NCBI RefSeq assembly: GCF_005484585.1
Contig: NZ_CP039435.1
Span: forward strand, 1,984,001 to 2,048,000
DNA length: 64,000 bases
Origin: Brevundimonas sp. SGAir0440
GTDB taxonomy: Bacteria > Pseudomonadota > Alphaproteobacteria > Caulobacterales > Caulobacteraceae
Direction: 5' to 3'
A program made the translations under genes and the position numbers. The notes under the pieces are model-generated. The model searched no databases, was not told the DNA's origin, and saw only the letters and a list, made by a program, of their open reading frames with translations. This document shows positions 52,526-61,945 of the stretch, in pieces. Positions within the stretch are counted from its first letter, which is position 1. Each line of letters starts with the position of its first letter.

Positions 52526-52733
52526 TCTCGGGCGGTACGCCGTCGGAGGATTGCGGTCGCCCGATGAAATCGACGTCGGCGTGCGGATCTTGACCCATCT
52601 CGACCAACACGACCCAGACGGCCAGGATCACGAACATTCCGACCATGCCCAGAACGAAGGCCCACCACCCGGACTTCTTGCCGCGTGGTTTGCGGTGTGA
52701 CGCCGCGTCCCTTTTGTCAGTGTTCTGCTGCAT
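52506..52733 (-). CDS. Small single-pass membrane protein of unknown function
   Basis: A 75-residue protein with a basic N-terminal tail (MQQNTDKRDAASHRKPRGKKSG), one membrane helix (WWAFVLGMVGMFVILAVWVVLVEMG) and a short acidic tail. I recognise no family. The positive-inside pattern and normal codon use support a real gene. It is convergent with the SIMPL gene and its 3' end overlaps that coding region by 20 bases. Confidence 0.6.
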   Translation of the reverse strand: MQQNTDKRDAASHRKPRGKKSGWWAFVLGMVGMFVILAVWVVLVEMGQDPHADVDFIGRPQSSDGVPPETTSDYR

Positions 52734-52858
52734 CGCACCTTAGGAACCGGCCGTCGATCCGCCGGGTTCCGAGGTTTGATTGTGGCGGCGGCCCTGACAT
52801 TGCCGCGCGGTCACCTTATGTTCCGGTTCGATTCTGACTGACGGATAGTTTTGCGCCT

Positions 52859-55213
52859 GTGACTGATCTTCCCGCCCCCCGCATTTCCGACCTCGCGCGC
52901 GCTCGTGCGCCCGAGGGCGAGGCGCCGCGTGATTATCTGAAGGGGCTGAACCCGGAGCAGCGCGAGGCGGTCGAGACGACCGAGGGTCCGGTTCTGGTGC
53001 TTGCGGGCGCCGGCACGGGCAAGACCCGCGTCCTGACGACACGGCTGGCGCACATTCTGGCGACAGGCCGGGCCAAGCCGTGGGAGCTGCTGGCCGTCAC
53101 CTTCACCAACAAGGCCGCGCGCGAAATGCGCGAGCGCATCACGCATCTGATCGGCCCGTCCGCCGAGGGCCTCCGCTGGCTTGGCACCTTCCACTCCATC
53201 GCCGCCCAAATCCTGCGTCGCCACGCCGAACTGGTCGGTCTGAAATCCAGCTTCACCATCCTGGACACCGACGACCAGGAACGGGTGCTGAAGCAGCTGC
53301 TGGAAGCGGCCAACATCGACACCAAACGCTGGACGCCCAAGTCGCTCTCCAGCCTGATCGATCACTGGAAGAACCGCGGCTGGACGCCGGACAAGCTGCC
53401 GCCGGGCGAGGACTTCGCCAACGGCAAAGGTCAGGGCCTGTACGCTGCCTATCAGGCGCGCTTGCGCAGCCTGAACGCCTGCGACTTCGGCGATCTGCTG
53501 CTGCACAACATCACCATCCTGTCGCAGCATGCGGACCTGGCTGAGGAATATCGCCGCCGCTTCCGCTACATCCTGGTGGACGAATATCAGGACACCAACG
53601 TCGCCCAGTATCTGTGGCTGCGGCTGCTGACGGCCTCGACCGGCAATGTCTGCTGCGTCGGCGACGACGATCAATCGATCTACGGCTGGCGCGGGGCCGA
53701 GGTGGACAACATCCTGCGCTTCGAGCGGGACTTCCCCGGCGCCAAGATCGTCAAGCTGGAGCGGAACTATCGCTCGACCAGTCATATTTTGGGCGCGGCG
53801 TCCGGCCTGATCGCCGCCAACCGCGACCGGCTGGGCAAGACCCTGTGGACCGAGGACGACAGCGGCGACAAGGTGCGCGTCCGCGGCGTCTGGGACGGCG
53901 AGGCCGAAGCGAGGCTGATCGCCGACGAGATCGAGACCGCGCGGCGTCCCCACGCCGGCGAACCGGGCCTGAAATACAAGGACATGGCTATTCTGGTCCG
54001 CGCCTCGTTCCAGATGCGCGCCTTTGAAGAACGCCTGGTGATGCTGGCAATTCCTTACACCGTCATCGGCGGGCCGCGCTTCTTCGAGCGCGCCGAGATT
54101 CGCGACGCCCACGCCTATCTGCGCCTGATCCTGTCGGAAGACGACGACCTCGCCTTCGAAAGGATCGTCAATGTGCCCAAACGCGGCATCGGCGACACCA
54201 GCGTGCAGAAAATCCTGCAACTGGCCCGCCAGCACGATCTGTCGGCCCTGACCGCCGTGCGGGGCCTGATCAATACCGACGAGCTTCAGGCCCGTACGCG
54301 CACCGCCCTGTCCAACTTCGTGCGCGACATCGACCGCTGGCGTCAACTGTCCGAGACCACGCCCCATTGGCAGGTCATGGAGACGGTGCTGGAGGAGAGC
54401 GGCTACACCGACATGCAGAAGGCCGACCGCACCAGCGGCCAGACCCGCCTGGAGAACCTGAAGGAACTGACCCAGTCGATGCAGCAGTTCGAGACGCTTC
54501 AAGCCTATCTGGAGCACGTCTCTCTGGTTATGGATCTGGAGCGCGCGACCAGCGACGATCCCAACGGCGACGGCGCGGTGCAGATCATGACCCTGCACGG
54601 CGCCAAGGGGCTGGAGTTCCCGCTGGTCTTCCTGCCGGGCTGGGAGGAAGGCGTCTTCCCCAGCCAGCGCAGCATCGATGAGAAGGGCGAAAAAGGCCTC
54701 GAGGAGGAACGTCGCCTGGCCTACGTTGGCGTCACCCGCGCCAAGCAGGACGCCCGCATCTCCTTCGCCGCCAATCGGCTGGTCTATGGACGCTGGACCT
54801 CCCAACTGCCCAGCCGCTTCGTCGACGAACTGCCCATCGCCCACGTCGATCCCCAATCCGACACCGGCTACTACGGCGCATCGACCGGCATGAAGGAGGC
54901 CAAGAGCCGCTGGGACGACACGCCATCCTTTGGCAGCGGCTATTCCTCCCCCGGCTGGAAACGCGCCCAATCCTTCACCGCCGCCCAGACCCCGGCCAAG
55001 ATTCCCGCGCGCAAGGCCGTCATCGAAGGCGACGGCCGACTGATCGCCACCGCCGACCCCAAATCCAGCTCAGGCTGGAAAAAGGGCGAACGCGTCTTCC
55101 ACCAGAAGTTCGGCTACGGAAACGTGCGCGTGGTTGAAGGCAACAAACTGTTGGTCGAGTTTGAAAAGGCCGGGGAGAAGCGCGTCATCGACAGCTTTGT
55201 CGAGAAGGCCTAA
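52859..55213 (+). CDS. ATP-dependent DNA helicase UvrD/PcrA
   Basis: A 784-residue superfamily 1A helicase for repair and removal of RecA filaments. LNPEQREAVETTEGPVLVLAGAGTGKTRVL carries the Q-motif and Walker A (GAGTGKT, 50-56). VDEYQDTN is motif II, GDDDQSIYGWRGA motif III, LERNYRST motif IV, IMTLHGAKGLEFPLVF motif V and ERRLAYVGVTRAKQ motif VI. The C-terminal tail (GERVFHQKFGYGNVRVVEGNKLLVEF) is the PcrA-type RNA polymerase-interacting Tudor-like fold. The start is GTG 52859. UvrD and PcrA cannot be separated by eye. Confidence 0.95.
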   Translation: MTDLPAPRISDLARARAPEGEAPRDYLKGLNPEQREAVETTEGPVLVLAGAGTGKTRVLTTRLAHILATGRAKPWELLAVTFTNKAAREMRERITHLIGPSAEGLRWLGTFHSIAAQILRRHAELVGLKSSFTILDTDDQERVLKQLLEAANIDTKRWTPKSLSSLIDHWKNRGWTPDKLPPGEDFANGKGQGLYAAYQARLRSLNACDFGDLLLHNITILSQHADLAEEYRRRFRYILVDEYQDTNVAQYLWLRLLTASTGNVCCVGDDDQSIYGWRGAEVDNILRFERDFPGAKIVKLERNYRSTSHILGAASGLIAANRDRLGKTLWTEDDSGDKVRVRGVWDGEAEARLIADEIETARRPHAGEPGLKYKDMAILVRASFQMRAFEERLVMLAIPYTVIGGPRFFERAEIRDAHAYLRLILSEDDDLAFERIVNVPKRGIGDTSVQKILQLARQHDLSALTAVRGLINTDELQARTRTALSNFVRDIDRWRQLSETTPHWQVMETVLEESGYTDMQKADRTSGQTRLENLKELTQSMQQFETLQAYLEHVSLVMDLERATSDDPNGDGAVQIMTLHGAKGLEFPLVFLPGWEEGVFPSQRSIDEKGEKGLEEERRLAYVGVTRAKQDARISFAANRLVYGRWTSQLPSRFVDELPIAHVDPQSDTGYYGASTGMKEAKSRWDDTPSFGSGYSSPGWKRAQSFTAAQTPAKIPARKAVIEGDGRLIATADPKSSSGWKKGERVFHQKFGYGNVRVVEGNKLLVEFEKAGEKRVIDSFVEKA

Positions 55214-55246
55214 CCCGGCGCTCTGACCCAATGAACGGAGCCGACC

Positions 55247-55429
55247 ATGGCGGGCCTCAAGGACAAGCGCGGCTTCATCGACAAGGATCGCATCGACCTG
55301 ACCGAGCGTCAGTCGGTCGAATACTGGATGAAGCGTTGGGGCGTGACCAAGGACCAGATCACCGCCGCGCACCGCAAGGTTGGGCGCATGACCAAAGATA
55401 TCGCGGCGGAACTGGGCAAGAAGCGGTGA
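55247..55429 (+). CDS. DUF3606-family small protein
   Basis: A 60-residue protein of the DUF3606 type: FIDKDRIDLTERQSVEYWMKRWGVTKDQITAAHRKVGRMTKDIAAELGKKR. The central 'SVEYWMKRWGVTKDQITAA...VG' helical pattern is the family mark. Function unknown. A purine-rich stretch (ACGGAG) precedes the ATG. It follows the helicase gene by 33 bases and is followed by a terminator. Confidence 0.82.
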   Translation: MAGLKDKRGFIDKDRIDLTERQSVEYWMKRWGVTKDQITAAHRKVGRMTKDIAAELGKKR

Positions 55430-55448
55430 CGCCGCCTTCCTAAATGAG

Positions 55449-55479
55449 AAACGGCCCCGGAGCACTCCGGAGCCGTTTT
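55449..55479. terminator. Bidirectional terminator between the DUF3606 gene and lpd
   Basis: AAACGGC/GCCGTTT and CCGGA/TCCGG make a 12-bp stem with one C-A mismatch and a loop of four bases. T-runs follow on both strands (TTTT on plus; TTTCTCATTT on minus). It can serve both convergent genes. Confidence 0.8.
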
Positions 55480-55489
55480 GGTTTCTGGC

Positions 55490-56896
55490 TTAGATGTGGA
55501 TCACACGCCCATAGGCGTCCAGCGCCGCCTCGTGCATGGCCTCCGACATGGTCGGGTGCGGATAGACGATGCCGTGGATGTCTTCTTCCGTCGCCTCCAT
55601 GGTGATGGCGGTGACATAGCCCTGGATCATCTCGGTCACTTCATGACCGATCATGTGCGCCCCGATCAGGGCGCCGGTCTTGGCGTCGAAGATCACCTTG
55701 ACGAAGCCGTCGGTGTCGCCCGAGGCGATCGCCTTGCCGTTCACGCGGAACGGGAAGCGGCCGATTTTCACGTCGCGCTTTTCGGCGCGCGCAGCCTGTT
55801 CAGTGACGCCGACCGAGGCCACTTGCGGCTGAGCATAGGTGCAGCCGGCGATGGGCGAATGGACGTTGGGTGTCTTGTAGCCGGCGATATGTTCAGCGGC
55901 GTGGATGCCTTCGTGCGACGCCTTATGCGCCAGCCAGGGCGCGCCGGCGCAGTCGCCGATGGCGTACAGACCCTTGACGTTGGTCTGGCAGTGGGCGTCG
56001 ATCTTGACGTGGCCGCGGTCCATTTCCAGACCCAGTTCTTCCAGGCCGATGCCGTCGGTGTTGGCGGTGATGCCGACGGCCGAGATGCAGACCTCGGCCT
56101 CCAGCGTCTCGGCCTTGCCGCCGATCTCCACGGAGACCTTCACGCCCTTGGCGTCCTTGCTCACCTTGGTGACCTTGGCGCCCAGCTTGAACTTCATGCC
56201 GCGCTTTTCAAACGACTTCTGGGCCGCCTTGGAGACCTCTTCGTCCTCGACCGGCATGATGCGATCCACCGCCTCGACCACGGTCACGTCACAGCCTAGG
56301 GCGCGATAGAAGCTGCCGAACTCGATCCCGATGGCGCCCGAACCGATCACGACAATCGACTTGGGCATGAATTTCGGCGCCATGGCCTCGCGATAGGCCC
56401 AGATACGATCACCGTCGGCTTCCAGCCCGATCTGCGGCAGGGCCCGCGCACGGGCGCCGACGGCCAGCATCACCGACTTGGCCTCAAGCGCGCGCGAACC
56501 GCCCGCTTTCAGAGCGACGACGACCTTGGGCGCGGCGGCGCCCTTCTCCAGCTTGGCCGAACCTTCGATCACCTCGATCTTGTTCTTCTTCATCAGGAAG
56601 CCGACGCCCTGATTCAGCTGTTTGGCCACGCCGCGCGAGCGCTGAATGATGGCGTCGAAATCGAACGACGCGCCGGACGCCGACACTCCGTACTCATTCA
56701 GATGGCTCAGGCTCTCGAACTTCTCGCCCGACTTCAGCAGGGCCTTGGTGGGGATGCAGCCCCAGTTCAGGCAGATGCCGCCCAGGTTCTCGCGCTCGAC
56801 GATGGCGACCTTCAGGCCCAACTGGCTGGCGCGAATGGCCGCGACGTAACCGCCGGGGCCCGAGCCGATGACGACGAGATCGAATTCAGCAGCCAT
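55490..56896 (-). CDS. lpd: Dihydrolipoyl dehydrogenase (E3)
   Basis: E3 reoxidises the lipoyl groups of pyruvate dehydrogenase with FAD and NAD+. The 468-residue protein has the FAD loop IGSGPGGYVAAIRA, the redox pair Cys42 and Cys47 in GGICLNWGCIPTKALLKS, the NAD loop VIGSGAIGIEFGSFYRALG, and the C-terminal HPTMSEAMHEA with the catalytic His-Glu pair. Its ATG overlaps the gpx stop by one base (TAATG). It ends the pdh cluster. Confidence 0.96.
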   Translation of the reverse strand: MAAEFDLVVIGSGPGGYVAAIRASQLGLKVAIVERENLGGICLNWGCIPTKALLKSGEKFESLSHLNEYGVSASGASFDFDAIIQRSRGVAKQLNQGVGFLMKKNKIEVIEGSAKLEKGAAAPKVVVALKAGGSRALEAKSVMLAVGARARALPQIGLEADGDRIWAYREAMAPKFMPKSIVVIGSGAIGIEFGSFYRALGCDVTVVEAVDRIMPVEDEEVSKAAQKSFEKRGMKFKLGAKVTKVSKDAKGVKVSVEIGGKAETLEAEVCISAVGITANTDGIGLEELGLEMDRGHVKIDAHCQTNVKGLYAIGDCAGAPWLAHKASHEGIHAAEHIAGYKTPNVHSPIAGCTYAQPQVASVGVTEQAARAEKRDVKIGRFPFRVNGKAIASGDTDGFVKVIFDAKTGALIGAHMIGHEVTEMIQGYVTAITMEATEEDIHGIVYPHPTMSEAMHEAALDAYGRVIHI

Positions 56897-57375
56897 TAGA
56901 TCAACTTCTCGATGTCGGCCTTGATGGCCTCGGGTTCAGTCTGCGGGGCATATCGGGCGACGACCCTGCCCTCGCGGTCGGTCAGGAACTTGGTGAAGTT
57001 CCACTTGATGGCTTTGGAGCCCAGGAAGCCGCGCTTCTGTTCGGTCAGCCAGGCGTAAAGCAGATGGCGGTTCGGTCCGTTGACCTCCACCTTGTCGAAC
57101 AAGGGGAAGGTCACATCGAAACTGGTGGCGCAGAAGGCGGCGATTTCCGCCGCCTTGCCCGGCTCCTGCTCGCCAAACTGGTTGCAGGGAAAGCCCAACA
57201 CCTCGAACGGCTGATCGGCGAACGCGCGGTGAAGCTTTTCCAGACCGTCGTATTGGCCGGTGAAGCCGCACTTGGACGCCGTATTGACGATCAGCAACGC
57301 CTGACCGCGAAAGCGATCGAGCGAAACGTCCGTGCCGTCGATGGCGCGGGCGGAGAAGTCATAGACCGAGGTCAT
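56896..57375 (-). CDS. Glutathione peroxidase family (BsaA-like)
   Basis: A 159-residue thiol peroxidase. The peroxidatic Cys36 lies in NTASKCGFTGQY; the conserved Gln is in GFPCNQFGEQE and the Trp in KWNFTKFL. It uses cysteine rather than selenocysteine and probably draws electrons from thioredoxin, as most bacterial homologues do. It is inserted between pdhC and lpd and coupled to lpd by a one-base overlap, so peroxide defence is expressed with E3. Confidence 0.92.
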   Translation of the reverse strand: MTSVYDFSARAIDGTDVSLDRFRGQALLIVNTASKCGFTGQYDGLEKLHRAFADQPFEVLGFPCNQFGEQEPGKAAEIAAFCATSFDVTFPLFDKVEVNGPNRHLLYAWLTEQKRGFLGSKAIKWNFTKFLTDREGRVVARYAPQTEPEAIKADIEKLI

Positions 57376-57390
57376 GACCTCACCCTCCCT

Positions 57391-58689
57391 TTAGGCCAGC
57401 ATCGCGACGGGATCTTCGATCAGCGGCTTGAACGCCTGCAGGAAGCGGGCGCCGGTCGCGCCGTCCACCACGCGGTGATCGCAGGTCAGGGTTACGGTCA
57501 TGACCGTGGCCGGCACGACCTGGCCGTTCTTGACGACCGCGCGTTGCTCGCCCGCGCCCACGCTCATGATGCAGCCCTGCGGCTCATTGATGATCGAGGT
57601 AAACTGTTTGATGCCGAACATCCCCAAGTTGGACACCGAGAAGGTGCCGCCCTGGAACTCTTCGGGCTTCAGCTTGCGGTCGCGGGCGCGCTTGGCCAAA
57701 TCTTTGGACTCGGTCGCGATCTGCGCCAGCCCCTTGGTTTCGGCCTTCTTGATGATCGGGGTGATCAGGCCGCCGTCGATCGCCACCGCCATCGAGACAT
57801 CGGCGTTATGGTGCATGGCGATGCCTTCGGGCGTGTAGGAGGCGTTGGCCTCCGGCACCATCTTCAGGGCCAGGGCGGCGGCCTTGATGACGAAGTCGTT
57901 GACCGAGACCTTGATCCCTTGCGGCTCCAGCATCTTGTTGACCTTGGCGCGCACGGCCATCAGCTGGTCGATCTCGCAATCGATGAACAGCGGGAAGTGA
58001 GGCACATTCTGGACGCTGTCGACCATGCGACGCGCCACCGCCTTCTTCATGCCGTCCAGCGGGATCAGGTCATAGCTGCCGTCCGGAATGCCCATCTGCG
58101 CCAGCGACTGCGTCTTGCGCGGCTCGGCTGCGGTCGCGGCGGCCGACGCCGATGCGGTCGCAGGCTGAGCCGACGCCTTGCCGGCGGCCTCGACGTCGCG
58201 TTTGACGATGCGGCCGTGGGGACCGGTGCCCTTGATCGACTTCAGATCGACGCCGTTCTGGGCGGCGATACGTCGAGCGAGCGGCGACGAGAAGATGCGA
58301 TCTCCGCTATCCGACTTCGGCGCGGCGGGCGCCGGAGCGGCAGGCGTGGTGACCTTGGGCGCCTCGGCAGCAGCGGGGGCGGCCTCGGCCTTGGACGCCT
58401 CCTCCGTCTTGGCGGCGGTTTTTTCAGCCGGCTTGGGCGCGGCCGCGCCGCTCTCGTCCTTCAGGCGGGCGATGGGCGTATTGACCTTCACGCCTTCCGT
58501 GCCTTCAGCGACCAGGATGTCGGTGACTTCGCCCTCGTCCACGGCCTCGACTTCCATCGTCGCCTTGTCGGTTTCGATCTCGGCGATCACGTCGCCGGCG
58601 GAGACGACGTCTCCGACCTTGACGTGCCACTTGGCCAGAACGCCCTCCTCCATGGTCGGAGACAGGGCCGGCATCAGGATGTCGGTCAT
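57391..58689 (-). CDS. pdhC: Pyruvate dehydrogenase complex dihydrolipoamide acetyltransferase (E2)
   Basis: E2 forms the core of the complex and transfers the acetyl group to CoA. The 432 residues are one lipoyl domain (1-80, modified Lys42 in ETDKATME), an Ala-Pro linker, the E3/E1-binding domain [33 protein letters not shown], and the catalytic domain ending in [11 protein letters not shown] with the active-site His and Asp. [11 protein letters not shown] at the start is the pyruvate-type signature. The start overlaps the DUF5076-like gene stop by one base. Confidence 0.96.
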   Translation of the reverse strand: MTDILMPALSPTMEEGVLAKWHVKVGDVVSAGDVIAEIETDKATMEVEAVDEGEVTDILVAEGTEGVKVNTPIARLKDESGAAAPKPAEKTAAKTEEASKAEAAPAAAEAPKVTTPAAPAPAAPKSDSGDRIFSSPLARRIAAQNGVDLKSIKGTGPHGRIVKRDVEAAGKASAQPATASASAAATAAEPRKTQSLAQMGIPDGSYDLIPLDGMKKAVARRMVDSVQNVPHFPLFIDCEIDQLMAVRAKVNKMLEPQGIKVSVNDFVIKAAALALKMVPEANASYTPEGIAMHHNADVSMAVAIDGGLITPIIKKAETKGLAQIATESKDLAKRARDRKLKPEEFQGGTFSVSNLGMFGIKQFTSIINEPQGCIMSVGAGEQRAVVKNGQVVPATVMTVTLTCDHRVVDGATGARFLQAFKPLIEDPVAMLA

Positions 58690-59006
58690 CAGGCGTTCCC
58701 CCCGGTTGGCGTAATCGGTTCGGCGACAGTGCGGACGTCATTCGCCTTCACCACTTCGCTGAGACCTTCGAGGATGCGGTGGTAGGCCGCAGTTTCATCG
58801 TGTTGGTGCCGCACGGCATAACCATGCGCCATATGTCGAGCTGCATAGGCCAGCAGCCGGCCGAACTGTATGGGATCGTTGAAGGCCGGCTTGACGGACA
58901 TCACCGGCTCGTCCTTCGACCACCACATCCGAAGGACTTCGATGGCCTTCGGGTCAGCAGCGACGCTGTCTGGCGTCGTCAGCATGAACTCCGATGCCTC
59001 GGTCAT
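58689..59006 (-). CDS. DUF5076-like small protein inside the pdh operon
   Basis: A 105-residue protein between pdhB and pdhC. It contains [46 protein letters not shown], which I match from memory to the DUF5076 family; that assignment needs a profile search. The predicted fold is mixed, with a conserved helix [15 protein letters not shown]. It overlaps pdhB by four bases (ATGA) and pdhC by one (TGATG), so it must be translated with the complex. No function is known; a stoichiometry or regulatory role in the complex is only a guess. Confidence 0.75.
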   Translation of the reverse strand: MTEASEFMLTTPDSVAADPKAIEVLRMWWSKDEPVMSVKPAFNDPIQFGRLLAYAARHMAHGYAVRHQHDETAAYHRILEGLSEVVKANDVRTVAEPITPTGGNA

Positions 59007-60382
59007 GCCATCACCTGCTTCACGGCCGCGATGATCTTGTCCACGCCTGGCAGCGACAACACTTCCAGATTGGCGGCGTAGGGCAGCGGCACGTCTTCCT
59101 GGTGCACGCGCAGCGGCGGGGCATCCAGATAATCGAAGGCGTGCTCGATGACGCGGGCCACGACCTCGGCGCCGACGCCCATCGGACCCCAGCCCTCTTC
59201 GGCAGAGACCAGGCGGTTCGTCTTCTTGACGCTCTCGACGATGGTCTCGTGATCCAGGGGGCGCAGAGTGCGCAGGTCGATCACCTCGGCCTCGATACCC
59301 TCCTCGGCCAGCTTCTCGGCGGCCTGCAGGGCGAAGCCGACCATCCGGCTGTGGGCGGTGATGGTGACGTCCTTGCCTTCGCGGCGGACCTTGGCCTTGC
59401 CGATTGGCAGGACATAATCCTCGACCTCCGGCACATCGAACTCCAGGCCGTACATCATCTCGTGTTCGAGGAAGACGACCGGGTTCGGGTCACGGATGGC
59501 GGCTTTCAGCAGGCCTTTGGCGTCGGCCGCGTCATAGGGTGCGATGACCTTCAGACCAGGCACCTGAGCATACCAGGCCGAATAGTCCTGGCTGTGCTGG
59601 GCGCCGACGCGCGAGGCGGCGCCGTTCGGACCGCGGAACACGATAGGCGCGCGGATCTGACCGCCCGACATATAGAGCGTCTTGGCGGCCGAGTTGATGA
59701 TGTGGTCGATCGCCTGCATGGCGAAGTTGAACGTCATGAACTCGACGATCGGCTTCAGGCCCGACATGGCCGCGCCGACACCCAGGCCGGCAAAGCCGTG
59801 CTCGGTGATCGGGGTATCGACGACGCGCTGGTCGCCGAATTCCTGCAGCAGGTCGCGGCTGACCTTGTAGGCGCCCTGATACTGGGCGACTTCCTCGCCG
59901 ATCAGGAAGACGCGATCGTCGCGGCGCATCTCTTCGGCCATGGCGTCACGCAGGGCGTCGCGCACGGTCGTCTTGACCAGTTTGGCGTCGGCCGGAATTT
60001 CCGGGTCGCGCAGTTCGACCTTGGGCGTCGCAGCCTCGACCGGCGCCTTTTCGGGATCGCCGGTCTTGCCTTCGGCCGCAGCCTTGGGCGCCCCAGCCTC
60101 GCCCTTTGCGGATTCCGCCTTCGGCGCAGGCGTCGCTGCGCCGTCTTCGCCGGCCAGACGCGCGATCGGCGTGTTGACCTTCACGTTCTCGGAGCCTTCG
60201 GCGACCAGTATTTCCAGCACTTCGCCTTCATCCACGGCCTCGACTTCCATCGTCGCCTTGTCGGTTTCGATCTCGGCGATCACCTGACCGGCCGACACGG
60301 TGTCGCCCGCCTTGATGTGCCACTTGGTCAGCGTGCCCTCTTCCATCGTGGGGGACAGCGCCGGCATCAGAATGTCGGTCAC
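59003..60382 (-). CDS. pdhB: Pyruvate dehydrogenase E1 beta subunit with N-terminal lipoyl domain
   Basis: E1 beta works with E1 alpha to decarboxylate pyruvate. Residues 1-80 form a lipoyl domain with Lys42 in ETDKATME, almost the same as that of E2, followed by an Ala-Pro-rich linker to about 130. The transketolase-like beta domain then reads [37 protein letters not shown], with [21 protein letters not shown] and the C-terminal [17 protein letters not shown] region ([16 protein letters not shown]). The lipoyl fusion is known in alphaproteobacteria. The start is GTG 60382. Confidence 0.95.
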   Translation of the reverse strand: MTDILMPALSPTMEEGTLTKWHIKAGDTVSAGQVIAEIETDKATMEVEAVDEGEVLEILVAEGSENVKVNTPIARLAGEDGAATPAPKAESAKGEAGAPKAAAEGKTGDPEKAPVEAATPKVELRDPEIPADAKLVKTTVRDALRDAMAEEMRRDDRVFLIGEEVAQYQGAYKVSRDLLQEFGDQRVVDTPITEHGFAGLGVGAAMSGLKPIVEFMTFNFAMQAIDHIINSAAKTLYMSGGQIRAPIVFRGPNGAASRVGAQHSQDYSAWYAQVPGLKVIAPYDAADAKGLLKAAIRDPNPVVFLEHEMMYGLEFDVPEVEDYVLPIGKAKVRREGKDVTITAHSRMVGFALQAAEKLAEEGIEAEVIDLRTLRPLDHETIVESVKKTNRLVSAEEGWGPMGVGAEVVARVIEHAFDYLDAPPLRVHQEDVPLPYAANLEVLSLPGVDKIIAAVKQVMA

Positions 60383-60385
60383 GGA

Positions 60386-61414
60386 TCAGGCCTCCACGTA
60401 AACGTCGGTATAGAGCTCGGACGGATCGGGTTCCGGGCTCTCTTGGGCGAATTGAACAGCTTCGGCGACGATCGCCTTGATCTCGTTGTCGATGGCCTTG
60501 AGCTCGTCCTCGGTCGCATTGGCGGCCGACAGCAGCGTCTTCAGGTGATCGATCGGGTCGCGGGTCTTCTTGACCTCGTCGACCTCTTCCTTGGTCCGGT
60601 ACTTGGCGGGGTCGGACATGGAGTGACCCCGATAGCGATAGGTCTTCACTTCCAGGATGAAGGGACCGCCGCCTTCGCGGGCGCGCTTGACCGCACGGGC
60701 CGTCGCGTCGCGCACGGCCAGCACGTCCATGCCGTCGACCTGCTCGCCCGGAATGCCGAAGCTGGCGCCGCGCTGATACAGTTCGGTCGTCGAGGACGAG
60801 CGCTCGATGCTCGTGCCCATGGCGTACTGGTTGTTCTCGATGATGTAGATGGCCGGCAGCTTCCAAAGCTGCGCCATGTTGAAGCTTTCGTACACCTGCC
60901 CCTGGTTCGAGGCGCCGTCGCCGAAATAGACGAAGGCCACCGAATCGTCGCCGCGATACTTGCCGGCGAAGGCCAGGCCGGTGCCCAGCGCCACCTGGGC
61001 GCCGACGATGCCGTGACCGCCGTAGAAGCCGGTCGGCACGTCGAACATGTGCATCGATCCGCCCTTGCCCTTTGACGAACCGCCGCTGCGGCCGGTCAGC
61101 TCGGCCATGACTTCTTTCGGATCCATGCCCGCGGCCAGCATGTGGCCGTGGTCGCGATAGCCGGTGATGATCTTGTCGTGGCCCTGTTTGACGCTCTCCT
61201 GAACGCCGACCGCCACGGCCTCCTGGCCGATGTACAGGTGGCAGAAGCCGCCGATCAGACCCATGCCGTAGAGTTGGCCCGCACGCTCTTCGAAGCGACG
61301 GATCAGAACCATCTCGCGATAGAAGCGCAGAAGGTCTTCCTTGGACGCCGTCGGCGTGTTGGGCAGTTTGTCAGGCGTGGTCGTCTGAGCGGATTTGGCT
61401 GGGGCTTTCGCCAT
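60386..61414 (-). CDS. pdhA: Pyruvate dehydrogenase E1 alpha subunit
   Basis: E1 alpha binds thiamine diphosphate. The 342-residue protein shows RRFEERAGQLYGMG, GFCHLYIGQEAVAVG, the TPP motif FGDGASNQGQVYESFNMAQLWKLPAIYIIENNQYAMGTS (GDG...NN) and the phosphorylation-loop-like TYRYRGHSMSDPAKYRT. GGGAG lies six bases before the ATG. It is the first gene of pdhA-pdhB-DUF5076-pdhC-gpx-lpd; a possible promoter with a surrounding palindrome lies at 61458-61501. Confidence 0.96.
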   Translation of the reverse strand: MAKAPAKSAQTTTPDKLPNTPTASKEDLLRFYREMVLIRRFEERAGQLYGMGLIGGFCHLYIGQEAVAVGVQESVKQGHDKIITGYRDHGHMLAAGMDPKEVMAELTGRSGGSSKGKGGSMHMFDVPTGFYGGHGIVGAQVALGTGLAFAGKYRGDDSVAFVYFGDGASNQGQVYESFNMAQLWKLPAIYIIENNQYAMGTSIERSSSTTELYQRGASFGIPGEQVDGMDVLAVRDATARAVKRAREGGGPFILEVKTYRYRGHSMSDPAKYRTKEEVDEVKKTRDPIDHLKTLLSAANATEDELKAIDNEIKAIVAEAVQFAQESPEPDPSELYTDVYVEA

Positions 61415-61457
61415 CCGGTATCTCCCGGCTAGGCGCCGAGAACCGACGCCTTCTTAT

Positions 61458-61501
61458 CGTTACGGAAAGGGGCTTTAGCAGCCTTCCTTCCGGTAACGCA
61501 A
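61458..61501 (-). promoter_or_regulatory. Putative pdhA promoter with a palindromic operator
   Basis: On the minus strand TTGCGT (61501-61496) and CTAAAG (61478-61473) are 17 bases apart, the latter inside GCTAAAGC, near the Caulobacter -10 consensus. Around the -10 lies an inverted repeat: CGTTACGGAAAGG on plus at 61458-61470 and CGTTACCGGAAGG on minus ending at 61498. Its placement suits a repressor site; the cognate protein is unknown. Confidence 0.4.
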
Positions 61502-61548
61502 AGGGGTGCGGGTCGCCCTGTAACAATAGTTCAAGTGGTGAAGGTGGC

Positions 61549-61860
61549 TTAGCCTTGGGCGGCCGGGGCCGAGACGCGGATCACATAGTCACGCGGATCG
61601 GAGAAACCCAGGACGGCGCGCGCGCGCTCTTCCAGAAGGTCGCGAGACAGGCTGTCGGTGCGCAGATAGCGAACTCGTGTCTCAAGATCGCGGCGCTGCT
61701 CGGTCAGATGCGCCAACTGGTCCTCGCGTTGCCCCAGAAGGGCGTCGCGAGACGAGCCGCTCAACAGTCCGCGCTCGCCCGTCAGCGCCTGCACCCCGAG
61801 ATAGGCCAGAAGCAGCAACAGGGCGAGGGACAGGCGGTAAGGTTTCATCCGTTCGGGCAC
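61549..61860 (-). CDS. ftsB: FtsB/DivIC-family septum formation initiator
   Basis: FtsB joins FtsL and FtsQ in the divisome. The 103-residue protein has a short cytoplasmic start, one membrane helix (LSLALLLLLAYLGVQAL) and a coiled coil (REDQLAHLTEQRRDLETRVRYLRT), then LEERARAVLGFSDPRDYVI, typical of the family. GTG 61860 is preferred because AAGGAG lies eight bases upstream; ATG 61848 has no such site. It lies between eno and the pdh cluster, the common alphaproteobacterial order. Confidence 0.88.
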   Translation of the reverse strand: MPERMKPYRLSLALLLLLAYLGVQALTGERGLLSGSSRDALLGQREDQLAHLTEQRRDLETRVRYLRTDSLSRDLLEERARAVLGFSDPRDYVIRVSAPAAQG

Positions 61861-61945
61861 TTGAGACGCTCCTTCTGAGCGCGAAAACACAGTTCAGAAA
61901 CCGTGCCCGAAAATGCCTAACGAAATGTAGCTCGACCGTAAGATA

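Noticed and set aside
52811..54970. A 719-codon open frame on the minus strand opposite the UvrD/PcrA helicase
   Set aside because: It mirrors the helicase codon pattern, is low in complexity (Gly, Ala, Gln, Asp) and shows no domain; the helicase motifs on the other strand are complete.
58994..61075. A 693-codon open frame on the plus strand opposite pdhB and pdhA
   Set aside because: It is the antisense of two intact pyruvate dehydrogenase genes and has no motif of its own. The same reasoning excludes large frames opposite spoT, fumC, pdhC and eno.
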